Shown here: positions 31,619 through 38,737 of the stretch, piece after piece
How the letters are laid out: the number at the start of each line of letters is the position of its first letter
How positions within the stretch are numbered: the stretch's first letter is position 1
Source of the DNA: an uncultured Bacteroidales bacterium
Lineage (GTDB): Bacteria; Bacteroidota; Bacteroidia; Bacteroidales; F082
Assembly: GCA_900318265.1 (NCBI GenBank)
Contig: ONKA01000002.1
Location: 39,185-78,817 of the forward strand
DNA: 39,633 nt
Direction: 5' to 3'
Position numbers and translations under genes: made by a program
Notes under the pieces: generated by a model
Databases searched by the model: none
What the model was told of the DNA's origin: nothing
Seen by the model: the letters and a program-made list of their open reading frames with translations, nothing else

Positions 31619-33538
31619 ATGTCCGCCGCCACCAGAGCCATATTACAACAGTATTGGGGCTATCCCAGTTTCCGTCCGCTCCAGGAAGACATTGTCGACT
31701 CGGTAATGGCAGGGAGGGACACGCTTGCACTGCTGCCTACGGGTGGTGGCAAGAGCATCTGCTTTCAGGTGCCAGCCATGGCGATGGAGGGCTTATGCCT
31801 CGTCATCACACCCCTCATCGCGCTGATGAAGGACCAGGTGGCACACCTTGTGGACAAAGGCATCCCCGCGGCGGCCATCTATTCGGGCATGCACCCCGAT
31901 GCCTTGGAGTTGGCCTACAACCAGGCAGCATACGGCCGGCTGAAGTTTCTCTATGTCTCGCCTGAACGCCTCCAAACCAATGCTTTCATTGAGGCATTAC
32001 GGAAGATGAAAGTCTGCCTGCTGGCCGTCGACGAGTCGCACTGTATCTCACAATGGGGCTATGACTTCCGTCCTCCTTATCTGAAAATTGCAGACATTCG
32101 ACCCTATATGCCAAAGACCCCCATCTTGGCTTTGACAGCCACTGCTACAGCAAAGGTGGTCGACGACATACAATTCCGTCTCGGCTTCAAGCAGAAAAAC
32201 GTCTTCCAAAGCAGCTTCGAGCGCAAGAACGTGACCTACAACGTGTATCACGAGGCTGACAAATATGGCGTTTTGCGCCGCAAGCTCGAGGCCATGAAAG
32301 AAGGCAGCGCCATCGTGTATGTGCGCAACCGCAAACGCACGCAGGTCATTGCCGATTGGCTCAACTCGGTGGGCATCAGTTCCACCTTTTATCATGCTGG
32401 CTTGGATGCCAAGACCCGTGACGAGCGCCAAGATCTTTGGATGAAAGGTAAGGTGAAGGTCATTGTGGCCACTAATGCCTTCGGTATGGGTATCGACAAA
32501 CCCGATGTGCGCCTTGTCATCCACATGGATTTGCCCGACAGCATTGAGGCCTACTTTCAAGAGGCAGGTCGTGCAGGCCGTGACCTGAAACCTTCCGAGG
32601 CCTTTCTGTTGGTGTCACCTGCTGACATCAAGAAGTTGCAGGAGAACCTGACCCAATCGTTTCCTGAGTTGGATCGCATCAAGTTGATTTATAATGCATT
32701 GGGGAATTATTTCAGTATTCCAGTCGGGGCAGGGGAGAATGTGTCGTATCCTTTCGTTATCAGTGATTTTGCCAATCGCTATGGTTTTTCCATCATTGAG
32801 GTGTTTCACACCTTGAAGATTCTCGAGAAAGAAGGTTTCCTCGTGCTTTCCGATAGCTTCGACGAGCCTTCCAAAGTCATGATCAAGGCCTCGCGGGACG
32901 ACATTTATGGTTTCCAAGTCAACAATCCACAATATAGCGAGTTGGTCAAGTATATGCTTAGAAGCTTGCCTGGTGTCATGTCGGATTTCGTGAAGGTCAA
33001 CGAAGAGATGATGGCCAAGAAAATCGGGATACCAGTTGAAAAGGTCATCGAACAGTTGAAGAAGCTGGAGGCCTATAATTTCCTTTCATACGCGCCACGC
33101 AACGACAAGCCCCAAATTCTCTTCCTTTCTGAATTTGTCGATGCCAAGCATTTCGGCTTGTCAAAGGAAAACTATTACGACCGCAAGAAAGATGCTGAGG
33201 AACGCGTGAAAGCGGTCGTCGATTTTGTGAACAACGATGAGGAATGCCGTAGTGTGCAGCTATTGCGCTATTTCAACGAGAAAACCCGTAAGACTTGTGG
33301 CCGTTGTGACGTGTGTCTGAAGCAACAGCATCGTGTTCCCTACGATGCCATAGAGAATCGGGTGCGGAGTGTGCTGAGTGAAGAGATGATGCCGATGGAT
33401 GAAATCCTCTCCCAATGCAGCGACTTTGAAGAGTCGCAGGTGCTTGACGCCATCCGTTTCTTGGTTGACAACGAGGTTCTGCAAGTGGAAAAGGATGGCT
33501 TTGTGAGCCGAAAGGACAACAAAAAAAGCCGTCAGTAA
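31619..33538 (+). CDS. recQ: RecQ-family ATP-dependent DNA helicase
   Basis: The product has 639 residues, encoded 2 nt after uvrB. RecQ motif 0 (YWGYPSFRPLQEDIV) and the motifs TGGGKSICFQVPA, AVDESHCISQWGYDFRPPY, LTATAT, FYHAGLD, ATNAFGMGIDKPDVR and QEAGRAGRD define an intact helicase core (about 1-340). The zinc-binding cysteines C-x16-C-x2-C-x2-C are at 543, 560, 563 and 566, far later than in E. coli RecQ, because about 190 residues of winged-helix-like sequence separate them from the core. No HRDC domain is visible; a short helical tail ends the protein. The final codons form one arm of the terminator and the stop lies in its loop. Confidence 0.93.
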   Translation: MSAATRAILQQYWGYPSFRPLQEDIVDSVMAGRDTLALLPTGGGKSICFQVPAMAMEGLCLVITPLIALMKDQVAHLVDKGIPAAAIYSGMHPDALELAYNQAAYGRLKFLYVSPERLQTNAFIEALRKMKVCLLAVDESHCISQWGYDFRPPYLKIADIRPYMPKTPILALTATATAKVVDDIQFRLGFKQKNVFQSSFERKNVTYNVYHEADKYGVLRRKLEAMKEGSAIVYVRNRKRTQVIADWLNSVGISSTFYHAGLDAKTRDERQDLWMKGKVKVIVATNAFGMGIDKPDVRLVIHMDLPDSIEAYFQEAGRAGRDLKPSEAFLLVSPADIKKLQENLTQSFPELDRIKLIYNALGNYFSIPVGAGENVSYPFVISDFANRYGFSIIEVFHTLKILEKEGFLVLSDSFDEPSKVMIKASRDDIYGFQVNNPQYSELVKYMLRSLPGVMSDFVKVNEEMMAKKIGIPVEKVIEQLKKLEAYNFLSYAPRNDKPQILFLSEFVDAKHFGLSKENYYDRKKDAEERVKAVVDFVNNDEECRSVQLLRYFNEKTRKTCGRCDVCLKQQHRVPYDAIENRVRSVLSEEMMPMDEILSQCSDFEESQVLDAIRFLVDNEVLQVEKDGFVSRKDNKKSRQ

Positions 33539-33550
33539 TGACGGCTTTTT
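33523..33550. terminator. Bidirectional terminator overlapping the recQ stop codon
   Basis: AAAAAGCCGTCA and its complement form a 12-bp stem around the loop GTAA (33535-33538). The recQ stop codon TAA is 33536-33538, inside the loop. A and T runs flank both sides, so it can also terminate the convergent HU gene. Confidence 0.88.
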
Positions 33551-33568
33551 CCTTTACTTGAATAGAAC

Positions 33569-33835
33569 TTATTTCTTCAGGATGTTTGCAGCGGGTTTGA
33601 ACTTCACAACCTTCTTTGCAGCGATCTTGATGGTCTTACCCGTTCTGGGGTTACGGCCTTGTCTGGCGGGGCGCTTGGTCACGCTCATGGTTCCGAAACC
33701 AACGAGAGCGATCTTACCGTCCTTCTTGAGTTCAGCTTTAGTGACATCCATGATGGCATCGATGGCCTTTCTTGCATCGACTTTGGTCATGCCGGCTTTT
33801 TCAGCAACAGCATTGATTAATTCTACTTTATTCAT
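33569..33835 (-). CDS. HU-family DNA-binding protein
   Basis: A histone-like protein of 88 residues, close to the usual 90. MNKVELINAVAEKAGMTK is the classic helical N-terminus; GFGTMSVTKRPARQGRNPRTGKTIKI is the DNA-contacting arm with the RNPRTG signature; VVKFKPAANILK closes the fold. It forms dimers that bend and compact DNA. It has a single-gene layout with its own promoter upstream on the - strand. Confidence 0.96.
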   Translation of the reverse strand: MNKVELINAVAEKAGMTKVDARKAIDAIMDVTKAELKKDGKIALVGFGTMSVTKRPARQGRNPRTGKTIKIAAKKVVKFKPAANILKK

Positions 33836-33870
33836 ATTAGTTAAAGATTAGTGGTTAAACTTTTACCCGA

Positions 33871-33899
33871 CAAAAATAATGCATTTTTGAATAATGCAA
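33871..33899 (-). promoter_or_regulatory. Promoter of the HU gene
   Basis: On the - strand TATTTTTG (33878-33871) is an exact -7 element, 35 nt before the ATG, with a TTG (33899-33897) 18 nt upstream. Directly upstream of it (33901-33957) is a series of A and T tracts at roughly helical spacing. Confidence 0.6.
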
Positions 33900-33970
33900 G
33901 CTTTTTTTGAAAAAAATGTGCTATTTTTTGCAAAAAAATTGAAAAAAAAGGTAAAAATGGCCTATTTTTC

Positions 33971-34942
33971 TCATTTAGTGGCTGTTTTCCATGCACCATT
34001 GAGCTGTGTTCCCCTCAAAAAATCGGAAATGGGCATGGCTTTTTTCCCGGCTTGTTGTACGTGTGTCAAGTGGATGAAACCGTCACGAAGGGCGATTTTC
34101 AGGTATTTCTTGTTGTCGGTAGCCACAGTGCCAGTAACGATATTGGGTGTGCAAGTCTCCATTTCGGCAGCATAGATCTTCAAATCAATGAGCTCACCGC
34201 TTTCGGACTGCAATTGAGTGTGGGCGGCAGGATAGGGCGAGAGACCACGGATGTGGTTGTAGACGGTCTGGCAGTCGCTGCTCCAATCAATGTTACAAAA
34301 CTCTTTTGAGATCTTAGGGGCGGGTTTTAAGGGTTGGCTCTCCAACAGTTGTTCTTGGGGCAAGGCCTGGACGTCGCCGCTTTCGATCTTCTTGATGGTG
34401 TCGACGACGACTCGGTTGCCCAACAGCATCAGTTCGTCGTGGAGCTCGCCAGCGGTCTCGTCGGGACGGATGGCTACGTGTTCGCGCATGATGACAGCAC
34501 CTTTGTCGATTTCCTCGTTGAGGAAGAAGGTGGTCAGCCCTGTCTCGGTCTCCCCATTGATGATGGCGAAGTTGATGGGTGCTGCGCCACGGTATTGGGG
34601 CAGGAGCGAGGCGTGGAGGTTGAAGGTGCCCAACTCAGGCATCTGCCATACCACAGCCGGCAGCATCCTGAAGGCCACCACGATGAAGAGGTTGGCTTGA
34701 TAGGCAGCCAACTGCTCCAAAAAAGCCGGGTCTTTCAACTTTTCAGGTTGAAGAAGGGGCAGGCCGTGCTCCAAGGCGGTCTTCTTCACGTCGGAGTATT
34801 GGATCTTGCGTCCGCGACCGGCAGGTTTGTCGGGCATGGTGACGACGACGGCCACCTCATAACCCGCTTGGAGGATGGCCTCCAGCTGTGATGCGGCGAA
34901 TTCGGGCGTGCCGAAATAGGCGATTTTGATGTTCTTCTCCAT
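33971..34942 (-). CDS. fmt: Methionyl-tRNA formyltransferase
   Basis: The product has 323 residues, typical for Fmt, which formylates the initiator Met-tRNA with 10-formyl-tetrahydrofolate. KIAYFGTPEFAASQLEAIL opens the Rossmann-like domain, and NLHASLLPQYRGAAPINFAIINGE carries the catalytic Asn, His and formyl-folate site. The C-terminal OB-fold-like tRNA-binding domain follows from about residue 205 (IRGLSPYPAAHT). The next gene downstream on this strand is HU, across a T-rich stretch without a hairpin. The start is 15 nt from the upstream terminator, so its promoter must lie in or beyond that hairpin; I do not see a convincing one. Confidence 0.96.
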   Translation of the reverse strand: MEKNIKIAYFGTPEFAASQLEAILQAGYEVAVVVTMPDKPAGRGRKIQYSDVKKTALEHGLPLLQPEKLKDPAFLEQLAAYQANLFIVVAFRMLPAVVWQMPELGTFNLHASLLPQYRGAAPINFAIINGETETGLTTFFLNEEIDKGAVIMREHVAIRPDETAGELHDELMLLGNRVVVDTIKKIESGDVQALPQEQLLESQPLKPAPKISKEFCNIDWSSDCQTVYNHIRGLSPYPAAHTQLQSESGELIDLKIYAAEMETCTPNIVTGTVATDNKKYLKIALRDGFIHLTHVQQAGKKAMPISDFLRGTQLNGAWKTATK

Positions 34943-34949
34943 AGACTGT

Positions 34950-34984
34950 CAAAAAAATGCCTGACCTTATGAGGCCAGGCATTG
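34950..34984 (-). terminator. Terminator after the membrane TPR gene
   Basis: On the - strand, ATGCCTGGCCT and its partner form a stem with one A-C mismatch and a 4-nt loop, followed by seven Ts (34957-34951). It lies 20 nt after the stop at 35005 and just before the fmt start. Confidence 0.82.
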
Positions 34985-35004
34985 TTATAATAATAACCCT
35001 TGGA

Positions 35005-35736
35005 TTATTTCATCTTCTCTTCGAGGTAGGCGATGGTCTTGCTGATCTCGAAAGCCTCGTTGCTGTTCGGGTACTTTTCCTTCAAGGTCTTGTAGGTTTC
35101 CAAGGCCTTGCTGTAGTTACCCATGATCTCGTAGGTCATGCCCAACTTGACGAGGTGCATCGGCGACGTGAAGTCGTTGGAGCTCTTGTTGGCGGCTTTC
35201 TCGTAGTAGCTGATGGCGTTTTGTTGGTCGCCAAGCTCGAGATAGCAGTCGGCGATGAGGCCTAAAGCCAGAGGAGCAAACACCTGGTCGTTGTTGTTGT
35301 ATTTCTTGAGGTACTCGATGGCGTTGTTGTAGTCGCCTTGCTTCAGGTAGCAGATACCGGCATAGTAGGCGGCGAGATTGCCAGCCTTAGTCGAACCGTA
35401 GTCCTTGACGATATCCAGGAAACCGACCTTTTCGCCGTCACCGTTCAGAGCGGTGGCATAGTTCTCGTTTTGCATGTAATACGAGGCGAAGTCGATGGCC
35501 TGTGTGGCTTTCTCCTCGAAGCTGATTTCGCTCGGGAAACTCAGGTTCTTGGCGGTTTCATTCCTTTTGGTCCTATATCTGCTGATGCCATAGATGGCGA
35601 ATGCAACGATCAGCAGGGCGATGAGGATGATCCACAGGGTCTTCTGGTTATTTTCAATCCAAAGTTCGGTTTTACTTAAAGCTTCTTCGACGTTTTCAAG
35701 TCTTTCGTCTCCTTGTTTTGTGTTCTGTTTTGCCAT
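35005..35736 (-). CDS. Membrane-anchored TPR protein (YfgM-like layout)
   Basis: The product has 243 residues. A cytoplasmic N-terminus rich in charged residues is followed by one transmembrane segment (about 34-50, LWIILIALLIVAFAIYG), a positively charged stop (SRYRTKR) and a periplasmic part with TPR units: AAYYAGICYLKQGDYNNAIEYLKK, LGLIADCYLELGDQQNAISYYEKA and LGMTYEIMGNYSKALETYKTL. The layout resembles YfgM, which accompanies the SecYEG translocon and periplasmic chaperones in E. coli; equivalence here is inferred from architecture only. A -7 element (TACTTTTG, 35764-35757, - strand) lies 21 nt before the ATG. Confidence 0.83.
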   Translation of the reverse strand: MAKQNTKQGDERLENVEEALSKTELWIENNQKTLWIILIALLIVAFAIYGISRYRTKRNETAKNLSFPSEISFEEKATQAIDFASYYMQNENYATALNGDGEKVGFLDIVKDYGSTKAGNLAAYYAGICYLKQGDYNNAIEYLKKYNNNDQVFAPLALGLIADCYLELGDQQNAISYYEKAANKSSNDFTSPMHLVKLGMTYEIMGNYSKALETYKTLKEKYPNSNEAFEISKTIAYLEEKMK

Positions 35737-35756
35737 AGCGTTTCAAAATTTGGCTG

Positions 35757-35764
35757 CAAAAGTA
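35757..35764 (-). promoter_or_regulatory. -7 promoter element (TACTTTTG) of the membrane TPR gene
   Basis: An exact TAnnTTTG match on the - strand, 21 nt before the ATG at 35736. No TTTG lies at the expected -33 spacing. Confidence 0.55.
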
Positions 35765-35793
35765 CGCTTTTTCGGCATACCCTCGTCCATTTT

Positions 35794-35823
35794 TTTGCAA
35801 TTTTTTCTTTTTTCGTATTTTTG
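35794..35823 (+). promoter_or_regulatory. Candidate distal promoter reading toward the TrmH-type gene
   Basis: TTTG (35794-35797), an 18-nt spacer and TATTTTTG (35816-35823) resemble a complete promoter. Its transcript would carry a leader of about 200 nt containing the inverted repeat at 35885-35964. A second -7 element (TAGTTTTG, 36001-36008) lies just 24 nt before the ATG. Confidence 0.5.
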
Positions 35824-35884
35824 CACTCCGTTATAATAAGTAAATGAGCATATTTGGCTTGCATATTGACGCGAGACTATTATT

Positions 35885-35964
35885 TGACCATGACCACTGA
35901 CCATGACCATGACCCGTTTCACCCAAGGTGGGGTGGTCAGGGTTTGGGTCAGCGGTCAGGGTAA
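35885..35964. repeat. Imperfect inverted repeat built from TGACC units
   Basis: The left arm contains repeated TGACCA units. TGACCACTGACC (35891-35902) pairs with GGTCAGCGGTCA (35947-35958) with one mismatch, a further TGACC pairs inside at the same spacing, and a small CACC/GGTG hairpin occupies the loop (35920-35930). No coding sequence of known type covers it. It could be an extragenic repeat or a structured leader of the downstream gene. Confidence 0.7.
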
Positions 35965-36000
35965 AAAGTCCCGTGTCCCGCGTCAAATGATATTGAAGTT

Positions 36001-36008
36001 TAGTTTTG
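36001..36008 (+). promoter_or_regulatory. Proximal -7 element (TAGTTTTG) of the TrmH-type gene
   Basis: An exact TAnnTTTG match 24 nt before the ATG at 36032; no -33 element is recognisable at the usual distance. Confidence 0.5.
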
Positions 36009-36031
36009 AACAGTTCCTTAATACAATCTTC

Positions 36032-36784
36032 ATGAAGAAGTCTATAGTATACGACGGAAGAGAGACTCAGGACATTGAATTGCAGCAGGATACCGCCCGC
36101 GATGCCGCCATGTTGGAGTTCCTGACGCAGTTCATCACCGACGAGCGAAGGCAGCGTTTTGAAGAGATTCTCGACTATCGCACACGGCATATCACCGTCG
36201 TTTTGGAGGATATTTTTCAGCCGCACAACGCCAGTGCGGTGTTGCGCAGTTGTGAGTTGCGCGGCATCCAGGATGTCCACATCGTGGAGAACATGAACCA
36301 TTACGACGTGAATCCCGAGGTGGTGATGGGCAGCACGAAGTGGCTCAACCTGTATCATTACGAGGAAAAGGAGTTCAACACGTCTGTGGCTTACGAACGC
36401 TTGCACGAGAGGGGCTACAAGATCGTGGCCACCTGTCCGCATCGCGACGACTTCACGCCCGAAACACTTCCTTTGGACCAACCTATCGCTTTGGTCTTCG
36501 GCACGGAGAAGCTGGGCCTCTCTGACTATGCTGTCGAGCATGCCGACATGCACGTGCGCATTCCGATGTATGGCTTCACGGAGAGCTACAACATCAGCGT
36601 TTCGGCGGCTTTGCTGCTCTATTCGCTGACCAACCGTCTCCATGCCACGACTGACATTGATTGGCACCTCACCGAGGCGGAGCGCAATGCCTTGCGGCTC
36701 GTTTGGACGCGACGCTCGTTGAACCGCATTCGGCAATACGACAGGAAGTTCCTTCAGCTACATCCCGAGTTTGCCAAAGAATAA
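36032..36784 (+). CDS. TrmH-family (SpoU) RNA 2'-O-methyltransferase
   Basis: The ATG at 36032 gives 250 residues; the longer open frame from 35903 only translates the inverted repeat. It is a SPOUT-class methyltransferase: motif 1 DIFQPHNASAVLRSCE holds the conserved Asn and Arg, motif 2 is LVFGTEKLGLS, and motif 3 IPMYGFTESYNISVSAALLLY holds the Ser/Asn of the AdoMet-binding knot. Length and the QPHNASA motif are closest to tRNA (Gm18) methyltransferase TrmH rather than rRNA-modifying RlmB. The C-terminal tail (TEAERNALRLVWTRRS onward) is basic and probably binds RNA. Confidence 0.9.
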   Translation: MKKSIVYDGRETQDIELQQDTARDAAMLEFLTQFITDERRQRFEEILDYRTRHITVVLEDIFQPHNASAVLRSCELRGIQDVHIVENMNHYDVNPEVVMGSTKWLNLYHYEEKEFNTSVAYERLHERGYKIVATCPHRDDFTPETLPLDQPIALVFGTEKLGLSDYAVEHADMHVRIPMYGFTESYNISVSAALLLYSLTNRLHATTDIDWHLTEAERNALRLVWTRRSLNRIRQYDRKFLQLHPEFAKE

Positions 36785-36786
36785 TG

Positions 36787-36815
36787 AAAAAAGGAACGCC
36801 GCAGCGTTCCTTTTT
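36787..36815. terminator. Bidirectional terminator after the TrmH-type gene
   Basis: GGAACGC/GCGTTCC with a 4-nt loop is flanked by six As and five Ts, between the stop at 36784 and the convergent stop at 36819. Confidence 0.85.
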
Positions 36816-36818
36816 CTA

Positions 36819-37385
36819 CTATTCGCACATTCCCAGAATTTTTTCGCTATCAAGACCTCCTTGAGAAAGAATCTTTGCAAGAATATCCCGAAATTGTTCC
36901 TCATAGTAATTATCCTTGGGACATATTGGGCATTTGAATAAGAACTCAGTAGTTATAGGCCCGTTTGTAATCGAAAGATTAATAGTTGGTTCTGGTCCGG
37001 CAATAATCCAATAAGCAGATGTCTTCATCTTTTCCGATATTATTGTTGAAGCTATCTGATAACATTCACCAGCCAGTTTATTGAAATCTTCTTTGGTAAG
37101 GTTGATAATTGTATCGGTAATGGTTTTCGAACGATAATAGTGACTTGTATTGGTGACATGATCTCGGACTTTGGTCGAACCTTTGCTAAACAAGGTTTTC
37201 TCTGTGGAGACAGTCAGCCAATAACCATGCGTGAATATGTCGTACATCATTTCTATATGCTGTCTGTACTTTGGAGATGCGGGGTCAAAATAATCTATCT
37301 TGACAACTAACCCTTCATATTGTGCCTGCATTGGAATGCATAGACAGAGTGTCATAAAAAACAAAATAAGATGTTTTGCTTTCAT
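36819..37385 (-). CDS. Small exported protein of unknown function (paralogue of 38738-39280)
   Basis: The product has 188 residues with a signal peptide (MKAKHLILFFMTLCLCIPMQA, cleavage before QYEG). I do not recognise a family. It shares a pattern with the protein encoded at 38738-39280: exported start followed by (Y/F)(E/D)GL, a charged (T/I)LTK(E/Q)(D/E)FN helix in the middle, a PTI strand pair, and a final FxxI/V helix. The mature part has paired cysteines (CPIC). It is the last gene of an AT-richer - strand run and could be an immunity or surface protein; neither is shown. Confidence 0.7.
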   Translation of the reverse strand: MKAKHLILFFMTLCLCIPMQAQYEGLVVKIDYFDPASPKYRQHIEMMYDIFTHGYWLTVSTEKTLFSKGSTKVRDHVTNTSHYYRSKTITDTIINLTKEDFNKLAGECYQIASTIISEKMKTSAYWIIAGPEPTINLSITNGPITTEFLFKCPICPKDNYYEEQFRDILAKILSQGGLDSEKILGMCE

Positions 37386-37388
37386 AAT

Positions 37389-37429
37389 AATACAATTTGA
37401 GAATTAATATTTAAGGATAAAATTGTATT
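37389..37429. repeat. AT-rich 10-bp inverted repeat between two exported-protein genes
   Basis: AATACAATTT (37389-37398) and AAATTGTATT (37420-37429) are exact complements, 21 nt apart, immediately upstream of the gene starting at 37385. The stem would be weak. An operator is possible but unsupported. Confidence 0.45.
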
Positions 37430-37484
37430 GATAACTATGAAACAGATGAGAATAATTATAATTCGTGACCATTTGTGGTTCCTG

Positions 37485-38009
37485 TCATGGGATGAACATG
37501 TTGGTGCTGTCGGGCTTGGGGGAGAAGTGGCGGAAATGAAATAGATCTTGTTCTTGACAAACATCGCCAGAATGCGGATTCTCGCATCTTGTGATGATAA
37601 ATGTAGTATCATTGAGAATGCGGCCAGAAAAACGTAGCACGGGATCTCCTCCTTCCAGAATGCCCCATCTTTCAAAAACAATACTATCGTCATGTATTTC
37701 AAACAAGCCCCATCTTCTTCTGTCCGTTCTTAGACGTTGCAAATAAAAATCTGAAGCAAACCAAGTATCATACATGTTAAGGTTGTTGCCCAAAGTATCG
37801 GATGCTATGCCGCAATGCAGAATTCCATTTCTATAAAAGAAATACGTGCTCCAAATCTTTCCATCTTCCATGTCGTAATAATACCCGTCAAGTCTAAGTT
37901 CACTACCGTTGTAAGGTTGTTTGACAATTGTCATCTTTTTGTTTCCCCATTTATTACAGCTTCCCATAATAATAAGGACTGAAAATGTCATAAACAATAA
38001 GTGTTTCAT
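37485..38009 (-). CDS. Small lipoprotein of unknown function
   Basis: The product has 174 residues. MKHLLFMTFSVLIIMGSC is a lipoprotein signal with the lipobox Cys18. The next residues (NKWGNKK) lack the acidic stretch that sends Bacteroidetes lipoproteins to the cell surface, so a periplasm-facing location is more likely. The mature part is rich in Tyr, Trp and Asp with alternating strands (LRLDGYYYDMEDGKIWSTYFFY), resembling a small lipocalin-like beta-barrel, but I cannot assign a family. It sits in a run of small exported genes. Confidence 0.72.
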   Translation of the reverse strand: MKHLLFMTFSVLIIMGSCNKWGNKKMTIVKQPYNGSELRLDGYYYDMEDGKIWSTYFFYRNGILHCGIASDTLGNNLNMYDTWFASDFYLQRLRTDRRRWGLFEIHDDSIVFERWGILEGGDPVLRFSGRILNDTTFIITRCENPHSGDVCQEQDLFHFRHFSPKPDSTNMFIP

Positions 38010-38083
38010 CTGTTTGTTTATTATTTTAGTATGTAGTGGTCGTTTATTGAGTCTTTCATGGCGTTAGTTCGCTGTTTCAGGAA

Positions 38084-38629
38084 TCATTTTTCCAAATAGT
38101 GAATTGTCACAGGGTTTGAATAGATAGTATCGTTATCCATATTTACAAAAACTGCTCGGATCTGATACTCTCCAAAGTCCATGTTCTTAACATCGAATAA
38201 CTCTTCCTTGCTATGTGTCAAAATAATGTTTTCTGGGAGTAAATTGCAAAAATAGAACACCCCATGAATGTCATCACATGGGAACCATCTTGAGAACCAT
38301 GTCTTTTCAGGTTCAATTGTTGTGTGAAAAAGCAATGTCGGATTACCTTCCTCGTATTTTGTGCCATTATGGACGACTTCAAGATATACACAATGATTGA
38401 CATAAGAATACGAGAGTTTGGTGGGCGCAATGTATTTATGCATCTTAACCATTATAGGAAACAGTTTTTCTGTCTCTAGGACTGCTTTCACCTGGATCAG
38501 TTCCCCATAATGAATAGTGTCGTTTATTTCTAGACGGATCCTATATCCTGTCTTGTTTTGTGACATGACAACCTTCGCCGAAAAAAGAAAACACGGCAAA
38601 ATCAAAAACCATAGAACCTTTTTAACCAT
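38084..38629 (-). CDS. Small exported protein of unknown function
   Basis: The ATG at 38629 gives 181 residues; the TTG two codons earlier is less likely. The signal peptide is MVKKVLWFLILPCFLFSAKVVMS, cleaved before QNK. The mature part looks like an all-beta, immunoglobulin-like domain: LEINDTIHYGELIQVKAVLE near the start, and the end GEYQIRAVFVNMDNDTIYSNPVTIHYLE, a typical last-strand pattern of periplasmic Ig-like proteins. No catalytic motif is visible. It is a neighbour of three other small exported proteins on the same strand. Confidence 0.72.
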   Translation of the reverse strand: MVKKVLWFLILPCFLFSAKVVMSQNKTGYRIRLEINDTIHYGELIQVKAVLETEKLFPIMVKMHKYIAPTKLSYSYVNHCVYLEVVHNGTKYEEGNPTLLFHTTIEPEKTWFSRWFPCDDIHGVFYFCNLLPENIILTHSKEELFDVKNMDFGEYQIRAVFVNMDNDTIYSNPVTIHYLEK

Positions 38630-38707
38630 GACCAATACATTTTAAAAGCAATAACTTGAGCTAAAACCATCTGTGAACCCTACCATTGGCCCGGGAATAT
38701 ACAACCC

Positions 38708-38728
38708 TGGCGGCGGAAACCGCCGCCA
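38708..38728. repeat. Perfect GC-rich hairpin downstream of an exported-protein gene
   Basis: TGGCGGCGG, three As and the exact complement form a 9-bp GC stem in otherwise AT-rich sequence, 9 nt after the stop of the - strand gene at 38738. No T run follows on either strand, so it is not a standard terminator; transcript-end stabilisation is an alternative. Confidence 0.6.
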
Positions 38729-38737
38729 CGAAAACAG

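Noticed and set aside
35831-36736. 301-codon - strand frame opposite the TrmH-type gene
   Set aside because: The + strand has all three SPOUT motifs; the - strand translation has none, and it also runs through the inverted repeat.
37382-37702. 106-codon - strand frame between two exported-protein genes
   Set aside because: It overlaps most of its length with the lipoprotein gene at 37485-38009 in another frame, and lacks a signal peptide or known motif.
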